This document shows, piece after piece, positions 12,756 to 25,300 of a DNA stretch of 64,000 bases; the stretch's first letter is position 1, and the number at the start of each line of letters is the position of its first letter. A program made the position numbers and the translations under genes. This DNA is from Symbiodinium natans (lineage: Eukaryota > Sar > Dinophyceae > Suessiales > Symbiodiniaceae). The notes under the pieces are model-generated. The model made no database searches. It had not been told where the DNA came from and was given only the letters and a program-made list of their open reading frames with translations. Where the stretch lies: the NCBI GenBank assembly GCA_905221605.1, contig CAJNDS010000415.1:64001-128000 (forward strand). The letters run 5' to 3'.

Positions 12756-15700
12756 ACCTCCGTGCTCCCTGTGAGCTCCAGACGGATCAGCGGTGGCGAT
12801 CTCGGGCATCTGCCCAGGCAGCTCCACCCTGGCTGTTGGTGGCCATTCGGTTCAGGGAGAATATAAACATTTCAGTAGGGGAGTGGGTTGAATTAATTAG
12901 TTTTCAATACTGGCGCTGGGAAGGCCAGCTGCGCCCGTGAAGACGTGCAGCCAAGAAGACCCTGACCGGCCTGTAGCGCTGTGGATCCCGCCGATAGGCC
13001 TTTTTAAAGATTCAGCCGGTTTCAGCAACGTCAAACATTCTGGGCAGTGTTCTTGGGAAGTCGTAGGTATGTTACGATGCGGTTGCGCCACGTGTAGTCC
13101 GTGCAGGGGGCTATCAGTCATCTTTCCCCTGCATGATTCTGATTGGCCAACAGTCCAGAAGGCACGAGGCTGAGTCTGCCAGGCCCCCGAACATGCTGAA
13201 CGGACGCCAGGGACGCAGCTGTGCCTGCCCACTCATCTTGTCTGTCTTAGCTGGCGGGGTCTGTAGCAGTACGAGTCTACCGGAGTCAGTGCGATCTCAG
13301 GTAGACGAGGTCAGATCAAGACTAGCCCTGTTGCTGAGGTGTGCCTCGTCCTCCTATTCGTTAAGAGCTTTTGCTCAACAATCTGGGCTTATGCTGCCGA
13401 ACGTTCATTGCCCTGGAAGTCCGATCCTGCACATGTTCGCATGTGCAGCGCCGTGACTCCTATACAGCGGCTGAGACTATACTACGACCGCGATTCGCGT
13501 CCGACCTGGCCGCGTGGGCGGTGGAGACTCCTCGGTGTGTGTCCGCAGCACTCCAGATGCCCCCGGCACCTGAAGGCAAGGATTCTCGCATTGGGGGGAG
13601 CTCTAGAAGCCTTAACTCTGACACTTGTGTGAGAGGACGTGTTTCTCATAGTAGCGGTTGGTGTTTGAGGCGCTAATACAGGGCCTCGGGTCGTTCATCA
13701 ATTGTCTAACAAACAAGAGCATCGGAAGAAGAGACCAGGAATTGAACAGCAGAAGTGTCAGACGTTGCACGGCAAAAGTGGAGATTTTTCCATCCGGGTC
13801 TTTGTTTGTGCGTCTTTGGGCCTGTGGCTTTTCGGCTGCAAGGTTTTCAAGGTCCCCCTGTGCAGAAGGCTTGGGCAGACCTTGGGAGTTTCAGTAGAGG
13901 TTCGAATTCCTGCGGAACACAGCTAGGATTGCCCTTCCCAAAGAAGCGGGCCACTCGAAAGTAGCCCGACCCTTGCTAGCGGAACCCCCAAAAAAGGGCA
14001 CCCCTATTCTGCAAAAAATCCACAGTCATGAACGTTAGTTGGTGTGCTGCGGCCCCCGGCGTGCAAGCTGCCAGGCGAGTCTGGCCCTATGAGCCCGCCG
14101 CCCTGACGAAGGCAGGGCATGATAAGGTTCAGTCAGTCCGACCACACAAAAGCTATAGAAACTTCAAAAAAAGTACAGTAGTATAGTGCGTCATAGCAGG
14201 GCTCTGGAAGACATGCAGTAAGTTGGATGGTGTCGCCCTCCATCACTGGAATTCCAGAAACAGCCCATAGTGAAGGGCCGGGAGCTAAAAGCCCAAAAAA
14301 CTTCAGGACACTTTGAAACCTTACTTGGAGGTTCATGGGCAGCTATGATCCTCCGAATGGAGTACAACTCTAGCTATGATAAGTTAAACACATCCTACCT
14401 ATAACCCTACAGAAGCTTACCCATGAACAAACAAATAAGGCAGCCTTAAGCCGTTCTTGGGAGCAGGCAGTGGCTGTCCGCCGCAACTGCCCCGACTTGT
14501 TCAACAGCAGCTGTCCCTGCCTCAGCTTGACACCATTCTGGTGGGCCGCGGGGGGGGGGGGGGTGTGGGTTTCTTTCTCTTGGTGTGCCGGCCGTGGCCC
14601 AGAGATTCGGAAATCTGGCTTACATGCTCTGAACACTCTACGCCGGTGGCGCGGCCTTGGAATCGAAGGATGTAACGTGGGAAGACTCATGTGTCGGCTC
14701 TGCCTGCCTTCACGACCAAGACACAAGCCAAAACTCTAACCCTGCCATGGTGCAGAATTGCTAGCCCCTTAAAATCTCTGACGTGATCCAGCCAACGGTT
14801 TCATGAAAATACTCCACTCAAACTCCCTGAGCCTCGCACACCTCAAGCCCTAGATAAACTTCATGGTGACAGGGCCCTTATTCGAACTGCTCAGCGCCCA
14901 GCATCCCACTGCGCGAGCCTGCCACACAAAGCGTTGCGGGCAGGGACCCTCTGTAGGAGAATCGAGGTTGAGCTTATGAATGAATCTGGGAGGATAGCAG
15001 GCTTAGCCATGAGGATGTAAGGCCATCTCCCCATTCTAAAGCAGCCCCATGATCAGCTCAGAGCCCCCAAGCCCTCAACATCCCCAAGCGACCACGACGA
15101 ATGAGGTGCACTTAAACTCTTCAGGGAAGAGAGACAGGATGACCCGTACAGGGTTTAGGGGTTCCTGCTGCATGGCTTAGGGGTTTGGGGTTTGGGGTTT
15201 TTCTTCTGAGGGTTTAGGGCTGTGGCTTAATAAAAAAGGGGGGAGGCCTTGTGAGGAGGGTGGCCGCACCCCTGGCAGCGCCGCTGGCTTGTGCGGGCTC
15301 TGCCGAGCGGGCGGTGTTGGCGTCGCATGCCGGGACCTTCGCCAGGGGGTGTAGGGATGCCTTTCTACTTCAAACGGACATATATCTATGTATGCATATA
15401 TGTATATTATACATATGTCATAAGCCTTGTGAAGATGTAAACATGGTGAGCATAAGGCATACATATAGGGCATCTAGCCCGTGATCCCAAACGCTGCCCT
15501 AAGAACGCAAAATGTGCCGTCCCTCAGGGGTTTTTGCCATCACCGCCTTAAACAGATTTGCCATCTGCAGGTAACCCTGCGAAAGGGAAGGATGCACAGC
15601 GCGCTACCTTTTGTGTGTATTCACCAGTACTTTTGCTCTGCAAGTGGGGTGTGGAGGCTTTCGTTTTCGGCCCACGCAACCTAAAACTCAAGCTGCTTAC

Positions 15701-16815
15701 GTGCAAGTCTAAGTAGTTGGGCAGCTATACGTTCACAGGATCTTCGAGCAGGCCCCAAACACTGATGCCGAAAACAGGGTCCAAACCAGAGTCCCTATGC
15801 CGACCCTTCACTCCACTGCCTGCTCTGCGAGTCCGGGCGTGGGAGCAGCTGCCCTGGTGTGCGCTCGTCAGCGTCTGGCCTGGACGAAAAGTCTGAGACG
15901 GGCAAGTGAGCATCCCATCAGTGACTACAAGGCAAGATTGCAGAGGCAAATAATCCTGAGTCAAAACGCCACTTCGGAGGAGGCGGTTGCACAGTGAAGA
16001 CCACATTTGCCAGTGGGCTCCAAGATTGCAAGCCTCCTGAGCCCTGCGCTCCAAACCAAAAACCCCGACCTCATACCTCTAGGCCTGGGGTTTTTCTAAG
16101 CCTTGAACCAATTACAGCTTGGAACCTAAGGTTCACGAAACCCAGAAGCCACTGTACGAGGCTTTAAAACAAAATCCAAGGCCCTCAAATCCCGGGCCCG
16201 GCGCCGATCACTGCTGGCTGAGGTGACCTCCTTGAGCTCTAAAAGTGGCCGATGCGAGCCGGAACCTGATTTGATGGGGTTAAGGGTTTTGGGGTTTTGG
16301 GTAGGGGTTTTAGGGGTTGTTAGGGTTTAAGAATCAGGAAACCCATTTGTTTCCTCCCGCCTAGCTGAACGCAGCCAAAGTGTTTCTGCAGACGCCACAT
16401 TGGGTGTAGGGTTCACGGGCAATCTGCATCCCTGACCACCAGAACTGGCCTGCTGTAGCACTCCCCCCAAACCCAAGGCCTTTCCACCCTCAACCTCATA
16501 AGCCTCAAAAAGCCCAAACCCTTAGCCACCACGGAAAATCAACGTTGTGCGCCGAGATCGATCCGGATCTGACTACATCCTATCAAAAGCCATGCATCCG
16601 AGACCCTGAGCCCAAGAACCCTGACCGCTACTTCCGCCTGAATCCTTACTCACCCATGGGCCACACGTAGGCCACAAAGGCTGTGCATCCCAAGCCCCCA
16701 ATGGGCCCAAAACTCCTGGCCCCAAACGTTGCCATGACAAGGGGCCGCTGGCATTTGGACTGGGTAGCGAAGGCGGAGCTTGCCCCGCAAGATCCTCAAC
16801 CCAGGATGCACTCTG

Positions 16816-16943
16816 TGTGTGTGTGTGGAGATATATATATATATATATATTTCTTTAGTCATACAGGAATCTAAACCCTAAACCCTAAACCCTAAACCGG
16901 GTTTAGGGTTTAAGGTTTCGGGTTTCGGGTTTAAGGTTTAGGG
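16816..16943. repeat. TG/TA microsatellite followed by head-to-head telomere-type arrays
   Basis: A (TG)n-(AT)n tract at 16,816-16,850 is followed by four CCCTAAA units (16,871-16,898). These are joined directly to TTTAGGG-type units in the opposite orientation (16,899-16,943, some changed to TTTCGGG or TTTAAGG). The two orientations meet at CCGG, forming a near-perfect palindrome. Confidence 0.85.
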
Positions 16944-17289
16944 CACGAATTCTACTCGCTACTTGCACAACCAAGATTGGGATTGTTGGCTTCTTTGCGC
17001 AGCTCCGTTCTTTACAGATTGCTGAAGTCGTAGGCTCTGGGTAATTGCAAATCCCGAGCCCTTCAGGGTAAGCAGTGGAAACCTGGCTGTTGACAGTTAC
17101 ATGTCTTCGCACCTCAGATAGATGGATCGAAGATTAACCTATCCGAGATAGATCACAATGCACACGGACTCTTTCAAACTCGGTGTGACGTAGGGCGCTG
17201 GGAGGGACAGGGAGGTGTTCCATAGAAGATGAGGGGGGAGATGGTTGTTTGCAGCTTCTGTGTTTTTGGCCAGGCAGCTTCGCCATCGT

Positions 17290-18945
17290 CCGCTCGACTA
17301 CCCTGCTGGCCCATCGCAGACTACCTGGGTCACGAAGACCCGCATTGACTGTTGAGAAATGCGCACAAAGGCTTCGTGCAGTGTCTGCATGAGATGCCGG
17401 CTTGTCACAGCTGATATATTGCAAAGGCGGGGTAGACTTACAGAGTACATGAGGGATCGTGCATCGTTGGCTTTCAGGCAATCGTATGGCATATGATCCA
17501 ATGACCAACGAGAGTGGAGAAACGCAATGTCTCCGAGCTGATCGGCTGGTGTCAACTCAGTAGCTCGGATCTGCACGGAACATACATCAGATGTATTGTA
17601 GAGATTTCATTATAGGCCCCAGCAATGCCTCACACTCGTAGAAGCCCCATCAAAACAATCTCCTTCCCAAATCCGACCATCCTGGCATCGAATCTCGAAA
17701 AGAAAACCATCCGGAACAGTCCCTTGAGTCGCTTGAGTCAAGACTGGCGCAGCTTCCAGAGCAAGCCGCCAATTGACCCCATAAACACGCGTCCAAGACT
17801 TCGCGCGACTGGCGGCCTCGGCATCTTCTCGGAGCAATTTCAAGGCTTCAGTATACATGAGCTCCTTTCACGGGGGTGTAGAGTAAAGCCACCTGGGCAT
17901 CATGACGGACAGAAAGGGCTAAAGCAAACGCTTAAGCCCCATCATTCGAAGGTGCTGGGGCGCCATCATGTTTTCTTGATGATGCACCAATCAATATTGT
18001 ATATATATATATATATATATGTCGTGAAAATGCGTAAACTTAAAATATGTGTAGATATGCATATACATGTGTGTGCATCTAGCTTTGCGTATCAGGTGCT
18101 TTGCGCGAGGAGCGCTTCAAAGGTAACCAATTACTGAGCGTGGACCTCAGAGCTGGAGCCCGAAGCTTCTGTCAGATCTTCACCGAGGGGTATGCGGGAG
18201 ATGCCCGTTGTGCCAAAAAAAGGGAGCCTAGTATGGAGACTGGTCTGTGTGCTCTAGTGTCACAGGCCTCTTCGATAGCTGAAACAGGACATGGAGATTT
18301 CCGCCTGCACTTGCAAGCTTATACAATTGTCAGTGCGGAGCAGCTGCTGCGTTTTGGGCTTAACAAGTGCCCGCAATGACTCTGCAAAAGCACTGCCAAA
18401 CGGTGCCTGCGTAAACAAGACCCAATCACCAAGGCGGATATCTGAGGGACCGGCCGATCCTACCGCATCCAATGGTGTAGCAACTTCTCTTAAAATCTAC
18501 GCCGTCCAAGCGCCAGACTGCCCCTAGGCGTGCTTCTGGTAGGTGCGATCTGCATGCATGAAAGCCCCTGACACATATAAGCATGATAAGTACGCAGCAG
18601 CTCTGGATTCGGAGTAGGCTGGGTTTGGGGTGTTCGAATCTGGGCTGACATGGCCTTCTTGAACACCCAACCCGTGGCGCTATTCCAGACTGGACGATCC
18701 CCTAACTGGAGACCTTTTGAGCCCATGAGATGCAGATGGCGCGCCAAGTTCCGAAACGTCGACGTTGGTCGCAATCATATCTGCAGGCGGCTACAGTTGC
18801 ACTTGATTCCACAGTACGTGGATGGCTCTGACCGGAATGAGCCCAGCTTGTGCAAACTGCAGCACGCAATGCTTCGTTTCTGTGTCACTATAGGTCTCAT
18901 GACAAGTCCGTACCCAAGCATAGGACTTCATGTTGATGTTCAACG
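17290..18945 (-). CDS. Unknown multi-exon gene
   Basis: Several minus-strand segments look coding. About 18,940-18,790 begins near MKSYAWVRTCHETYSDTE and includes LIPVRAIHVLWNQVQL. About 18,770-18,640 includes GDRPVWNSATGWVFKKAMS. About 18,510-18,270 includes RLGDWVLFTQAPFGSAFAES. About 17,866-17,640 includes LKLLREDAEAASRAKSWTRV and DGFLFEIRCQDGRIWEGDC, the latter resembling a small beta-barrel edge. About 17,576-17,290 includes DQLGDIAFLHSRWSLDH. The order and common strand suggest one gene, but the joins are not proved. No domain is recognised, and a PPR-type repeat is not visible. It could also be the 3' part of the gene whose exons lie at 19.3-19.95 kb. Confidence 0.4.
17998..18021. repeat. 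(TA)n microsatellite
   Basis: About eleven TA dinucleotides. Located between candidate exons, so probably intronic. Confidence 0.85.
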
Positions 18946-19289
18946 ATTGATTTCAAAACTTACGGGAAAGCCCTAAGAACAGTCCATGGTTGTGCTGCGT
19001 GCTTTCAACCGCTATACCAGAGCAGCAGCTCATCGTAAACACACTGTAACCATTGTATGCGTTGTTCTTGAAGTCTGCAGCCCTCCCCTCCCAAACGTCG
19101 GCGCGCTGACTCGTCCCATCCAGGTCCTCCTGTCGAATGGCAGGTGTTGTTTCGTCAGTGGTTCTTCAGGAATTGCAGCCACAGGGCTTTTTTTAAAGCA
19201 AAAGCAGCCGCAAAAGAGGTGAAGTTTGCAAGAGGTGTGGCGATGCATTAGGAAGGGCAAGAGCTACCCCGGGAGCCCCATTCCCTGCC

Positions 19290-19945
19290 TTCGTTTACCG
19301 TTGTTGATATTGTAAGCTGAGGGAAGGAAGACGAGCATTAGGCACTCTTTGGGTTCAGTTTTGTAGAAAGTTGATGTGAAAACTGGGTGGCTCTTTTCCT
19401 CCAGCAGCTCCAGGAATTCTGTTGTCAGGGTCACCTGGAATGGGAGGCTGTCCCAACAGCCCTCACTCTGGCGAATGTCCTTACGTGCCTGACAACGCGG
19501 CCCCCCACACTTCGAGCTGCAAATCTTCCCATCCTTAGCTGCTGCACAAGCTGCCTGAGTCTCTGCAGCTCAATTTAGAGTGTCTCCCAACAATAACAAG
19601 GTTGTCTTGCAGGGCTCTGGTTGTGGCAAGCAGCCGCGAGCGGCATTCCCCCACATGTATCGAAGGGCATCTCAGCATCCATGCCGCACGCCCATCTCGA
19701 TGGCTGCAATCGTCCTTTCCTCTACGAATTCACTCCGTTCTTTCTTCGCTGATGCGGTCGGAATCCCCGTGGTGCCAAGACATCCGGCACCTTGACAAGA
19801 CGACCATTCTGCCCATTCTGCGAGGAGGGCGAAGCAACCAGCGGAGCCATCAACGACACAAACTTGGGCAGCACCAGCGAAATGAAATTCCGAACCACTA
19901 CGCTGTTAATTGCACCAAGTGCTTCCTTCCAAGGTCAAACAGCTG
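19290..19945 (-). CDS. Candidate exons of an unknown protein with a cysteine-rich segment
   Basis: Exon about 19,940-19,735 (minus) reads WKEALGAINSVVVRNFISLV, then LMAPLVASPSSQNGQNGRLV and on to a stop after a basic stretch. Exon about 19,560-19,300 carries cysteines in KDGKICSSKCGGPRCQARKD, followed by VTLTTEFLELLEEKSHPVF and a tail ending near PSAYNINN. The exons follow the PPR exons at 20.1-22.3 kb on the same strand, so they may be the C-terminal part of that gene, or the start of a separate gene leading into the 17.3-18.9 kb exons. No family is recognised. The cysteine spacing (C-x3-C-x4-C) could bind metal or form disulfides. Confidence 0.4.
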
Positions 19946-20107
19946 AGGTGCGCTGCGCTTGGGAGCAGAAGAGCAGAGGAGGCCATGAACAGCGCCAGAC
20001 TGCTACAAATGAGCTGCTTCAGTCAGGCAGTCGGACTCGTGATTCATCGAGTCTCACCTGCTATTCTAATGAGCTGCTAGAGCACTCTGCCCGATTTCAA
20101 GGAGTCG

Positions 20108-22290
20108 TCAAGGGCATGGGGCAAAAGCCGGTTTGAGGGTGGCCTGAAAAGCTCGGTGATGGAGCATTTCCATGCAAGCCACCGCCTCAGCCGGCTGCTC
20201 ACCGGCAACAAATGCGCTGACCACCATGCAGCAAGCAACTACGTCGGTGTCTACCTGCTGATCCCGCATCTGACTGGCAAGGGCCACAGTCTCCCGCCAG
20301 GCGTTACCAGTCACACACGCCAGCATCGCACTGTTGTACGTCTTCGCATTCGCAGGCGAGGAGGAGGCATCCTCGAAGTCGTGCAGAAGAGCGAGGGCTG
20401 TTTGCCACCGTGCGCACTTGGAGCAGGAGCTGATGACGGCGTTATAGATGATTGTGTCACCCTGCTCCGGTGGATGGCACACAGCACCTAGGGCTTCTTC
20501 TCTGAGGACACTAAGCCAGGGATCGATTTGGCCTAGTTATCGTACCCAGTACCGAGTTTGATTTGATTCAAAATGTGATTTATCTTGTGATGGGGACCTG
20601 ACCCCGCGCGGAGGAACTCGACCAAGAGTCCTAGGGCCTTCTGCCATTGGCTTCCCTTTTCGCAGGCGCTGACGGCAGCGCTGATGGCGACAAGGTTGGT
20701 GTTGACCTCTCGCTGTCTGGCTGTCCTGAAGGGGATCATGACACACTCTTAACAAGGGATGTCTGGCAACATGCCATCAAAGCCTCCCACTTTCTGCTAC
20801 TGGTTGGCTGGGTAAGCGGAACTTGGTGCTTGAAAGTCTAGGGCTGGAGTGCCCTCTAGGATCCCATTCAAACTTCTTGTTTTGTAAACACAAATCCGGG
20901 CAAGTCAAGGAAGCGGGGGCCTCAGCACTGCCAGCGCCTCCTCCCACCGCATGCTCTTCTCACACACGCTGAGCACGGCGCCATAGGTGACGACATCAGC
21001 CTCGAAGCCACAAGGCAACAAAAACAAACAAGAAGTGTGTTGAGAAGCATTGTTGTCAACCATGTTCCACCAAGCAAAGTGCTTTCCTTCCATTCCCTTC
21101 CCGGGCTCGAACATTTGACCAAATCGATTGCCCACAGCAACCCCAACAAGCCCAGTGACCCCAACAGAATCGTCGAAACTTAAAGCTGGTTGCGCCGTGG
21201 TACCTGTACTCCCGGAGGCAGACTTGCCAGCAGCTGAAGAGCTTCCACCCAGCGGAATCCACCCTCGCAAGCGCTGATGGCAGCGTTGTATGTGATCTCG
21301 GCGGATGTTGAGAGCATCGAGGCTTTCAGGTCTAAGTGGTGCAAAAACCGTCAAACTCCATCCGGCAATCCCCGCAGACTTCCTTAGACCACCCATCCTT
21401 TTTCCCCAAAAAGTCCGAACAGCCATTGGGGCGGAGCTGCGAGGTTTGCCTGTACTGCCGCTGCTGACATCGTGGCCAGAAGCCTCAAAAGCGCATGTGT
21501 TTCCCCATGCTTTCACCTTTGGGGGGTTCATGAGGCAGACCCGTTATTTAGTTTTTGATTGGTGATTAATACAAAGCCAGAGCCTTGGGATTGAACGGCT
21601 TTCGGCTCTGGAGCCGGATCAAAGAACCATGGCTCCATGCCTTGCAAATGGAACGATTGGGGGATGAAAGTCTGCAGCTTTCAAAGGTAACGTGGGACCT
21701 GCAGGTTCTTCAAACTGCGCCATCTCCCCCCCCACCCCCCGCCCCCCTGTCAAAAAAAGTATCCGCAGCCCCAAATCCTTGAGTGCGCTCCTTCTAGGCT
21801 CCAAATCCTATATGACGACCCTTCGAACCCTCTGAAAATATTCGTAGATATGTTCCTCTTTACGCCCAACTTGGTGAAAATATGAAATATAGTTGCAGGG
21901 CCAAACTAGATTCGGCCGAAGCAGCATGGAGGCCTCTTCCCACATTCCGCCAGCAGCTAAGGCACTCAGCACAGCGCCAAAAGCCACGGTGTCCATCTCC
22001 TGTTTTAGGGTGTATAGGGTTTAGGGTTGAGACTCCAAGCCTGTGAGGCATCAAACTGAAGAAAGCTGAAATCAAATCGCAGCAGTCCAGGCTCATCTCT
22101 TCGTACTCTTTGTGCAACTCCAGAGCCTGTTTCCAGGAGTTCAAGGTGAGGGGGCGAACAGCACTTAAACCCAATCCCCAAACCGGACAGGCATGAACAC
22201 ATAATGCTTGAAGACTGCTTGAAGTGAACGACCTACGCGCCAGAACGCTTATCACTGAGCTGAAAAGCACCTGGACCTTCCATGCTACAT
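20108..22290 (-). CDS. Pentatricopeptide repeat (PPR) protein gene
   Basis: Minus-strand exons each carry one to three PPR motifs, the 35-residue helical hairpins that bind single-stranded RNA, typically in plastids or mitochondria. Exons in order: about 22,290-22,220 (VLFSSVISVLARRSF); about 22,160-22,040 (SWKQALELHKEYEEM); about 21,996-21,910 (TVAFGAVLSALAAGGMWEEA); about 21,325-21,180 (EITYNAAISACEGGFRWVEA); about 21,010-20,920 (VVTYGAVLSVCEKSMRWEEA); about 20,715-20,600 (NLVAISAAVSACEKGSQWQK); and about 20,482-20,125 with three motifs (TIIYNAVISSCSKCARWQTA, TYNSAMLACVTGNAWRE, DVVACCMVVSAFVAGEQP). The 'SACEKG-x-QW' form is typical of dinoflagellate PPR proteins. Exon edges tend to fall near repeat edges, fitting growth by exon duplication. 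The first exon sits only about 66 bp after the stop codon of the SLOG/SLATT gene, leaving almost no room for an independent 5' end. This may therefore be a truncated copy, or be co-transcribed. Confidence 0.8.
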
Positions 22291-22355
22291 GTTAGTGAAT
22301 CTTGGGTAGAACTGACAGGGTACAGTAATCCGAGCAAACCAGCTCTTTTTGTTCG

Positions 22356-25300
22356 TCACCTGGTCGCAGGCTTTGCGACGGGCGTCTCGGCAAAAGATGC
22401 GTCAGCATTACGATTTGAGTCGGCTTGGCCGGTAGCGTAGCTGGGCAACCAATTTGCCTGCTCCTTGGCGATGGCCTGCTCCGTCTCCGTGATCAGCTGA
22501 GCGATGTTATCCACGGAGGCTTTCTCCACTTCACTGAGATGCTTCCACCAGTTGAGAAGCCGTGTCATACTGCGCACTGCACGAGTGTAGCGCTCCACTT
22601 TGCTGGTGGCATCCACAAACTCAGCCCACGTTGTGCAGCTTGACGAGAGCGCAGTAATGACCACAACAGCCGTCGGTTCACCAAATCGAGCGAGCACAGC
22701 ACAAGCGACTGTGCACAGGAGAACAATTATCTTAAAAACCCAGACGTGCAAGGTGTAGACCGGAAGCCTCTTTTGGTACCACCGCATTCTTTCCAACAGC
22801 CGGAACTGAATGTACAAATCTGGCTGCAGGGGCGAGTAGTGGTCATCAACGTGAGGCAGGATTGATCCGTCTTCAAGGTGCAGGTTTCTCGCTTTGAGCT
22901 CGCCAGCGCATTGATGGTGCCTGTCTGAACCCATGACACGTGATGTTTTGCTGTTCGGAAGGCTGCTCGGCATTCCCTTGAATCTAGTCACTCGTATGCT
23001 TTGCCCAGCCTGTGTATCGATGGTGGGTAGGACTTGCTCCAAGCACTTCGCTGGAGATCCCCAGCAGACATCAGGTCTTCAGTCCACTCGTTTAGCTGCC
23101 TGCAGAGGACAATCTCCTCGGTTTTTTCAGAGAACCTACCTTCCATCCTTGCCGTACTTCGTATGGAAAACATTGTATAAACATCGCCACAACTCAACAG
23201 AAGAAACCCAAGCTTGTGACTCCGAGCTGGCCAAACCCAATGCATTCTTACACCAACAAACCACAGACCATAAACCCTATAGTCGACGGCCCCCCCAAAC
23301 AAAGACGACATCCAAGTTTCCGGCTTTCTCTGGTCAAGATGGGGGCACATGCGAAACTCCCCCACGCGAGTGCGGTACATCCATATCATCGACTCCAGTG
23401 AGGAGCTACCTTCTATCGTGATCTTGCAAGCGGTTACGGGAATGAGGGTTTCTAGGCTTGGGCACTCTTCAGTTCACCCATGGCCTGGGGAATGGGCATG
23501 TAGGACACGCGCACGAGCCCATGAACACAACTATTCCACAAGGGTTCAACCCCTAACTGGTAATCTAGACCAATCTCACCTCTAAACCTGAACCCGAACC
23601 CTTTCGGAGTAAATCGTCCAAGCAAGAAGCCTCTCCGCAAGGCCTGCCACTTGGGTCGAGGCCTCAGGAGACCTTCCACAGAGACCATGGCACCATGCCT
23701 CGGTGCTTAAGTCTTCGGAGACTTGGGTTCAGGGTTTAGGGTTTAGGGTTTAGGGTTTAGGGTTTAGGGTTTAGGGTTTAGGGTTTAGGGTTTAGGGTTT
23801 AGGGTTTAGGGTTTAGGGTTTAGGGTGGTAGCCCTAAACCCTAAACCCCTGCAACCCTGGCCCTTCGGCGCCGCCTGCCTTTTCAAGATGCTGGTGAAAC
23901 GGGCCCTGTGGCCTAAAGCCCATTTTATGAGCAAGACGTTCAAGCCTCACAAAGCCCTTCTACCTGTGCTCCATCGGTAGCCAGTAGCAAGTGCCTGCCC
24001 TTGGTTACGGAATGCTAAGAAGTCGGTCGAGGCGCACGACAGCCAGTATGAACACAACGTCCGAGGCCGCCAAGTTTGAGCCCAGGAAAGAGCCCTTGGC
24101 TTACTATTTCATCCGGTTCAGAACGAAAGTAGCATGTGCCATGTTAGTCATCTCAAAGAACTCTTGGTTGACACTACTATCCGAAGACAGCTTCCAAGAT
24201 TCTGTCTGCACCTGTGAAACGACGATGATGAGCCACGCGAGCATCAACTGGGAAACGTACACAATCTTGGTGTACCGCTTGTACCGGTTTGCCAAGTAGT
24301 GTGCTATATCACACTCGCACCAAGCCTGCTGCAACAAAAGCAAGCCTTCCAAGGAGTTCCTCTTGGGCAAACGATCGGACTGCACCAGGTTGTTAACCCT
24401 GTGTCTCGCCTCATCCATGTCGTGGATGTTGACCTGGTGCGTGTGTGGATTCATGAGCACATTGCGGATCAGAAGGGGCAGCTCAACTGCCTTCTGGGCA
24501 TACAGCTTTCTGAGGCCTTCATCTTCCCGAGCCTCTCCAAGTGAGGACCTGCAGTCATCCATGATGCGGCCAGCAAGCCGTCGGGCAACGTCCATAACCT
24601 GCATCTCAGTAGCCTCCCATACGCCCTCCGGGTTGTCTGTGGAACTTACTTGATTCTTGCGTTCCTTTCGGGCAAGTCGAATGGCTTCATGCAGAGGATG
24701 TCCACGCGTCTGCTCAATGCGCCCGTTGCTGTCTTGGTGAGCATGGCAAAAATCCCCAAACAGGAAAGCATGTGCATGTGCAACGCTGCAGACGTCGAAC
24801 GATTCGCACAGATCCCGCGCACATAGTGCATCGCATGCCTCCAAGTGCTTTGCCCAAGCATATTCGATGTATTCTGCACGCGACGCCCACCCGTGACCTG
24901 GAGCCTCGCGGTAGCGCTTCCGGAGATCAAGAAGTAGCAGCTCGGTACCGGAGTTTGCCTGATTCAGACATGTCTGCCAGGTCTTGTCTGAGGCAGATGG
25001 CAAGAACTTGTCGGTATAGGCGGTTCGCAGCGCGATCGAGGGGACACTGCCCGCCAGGAAGCGCATCAGCTCCGTTCGCAGGTCGTCCCCCGGCTTAGCA
25101 TCAAAGTGTCTTTGGTTGTTACAAATTCGGTCCACGATCAGAAAGCACCGAGCCTGAGATGGTCCTATGGTTCTGGCAAAATCGGTTGAGCCAAGAGGTT
25201 GACTTGTTCAGACCCCAAAGCTGTCTCGACCCCAAAGCTATCACACACACACACACACACACACACACGAAGTACTTCGCTTCTCTGGTTACTCTGGTTC

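Larger units (their letters stand above)
7840..17100. other. Gene-poor stretch with isolated candidate exons
   Basis: No complete gene is visible. Candidate minus-strand exons are listed separately (9,180-9,395 and 12,655-12,755). Other weak possibilities are a minus-strand hydrophobic stretch near 11,010-10,930 beginning MMHYVATLFALGILW, which resembles a signal peptide, and an open segment near 14,336-14,133. Homopolymer runs of C or G occur at about 6,895-6,912, 7,596-7,615, 9,085-9,101 and 14,550-14,562. Degenerate telomere-type patches occur at 10,861-10,878, 15,140-15,222 and 16,276-16,330. Long open frames elsewhere overlap on both strands and have no recognisable domain. Confidence 0.5.
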
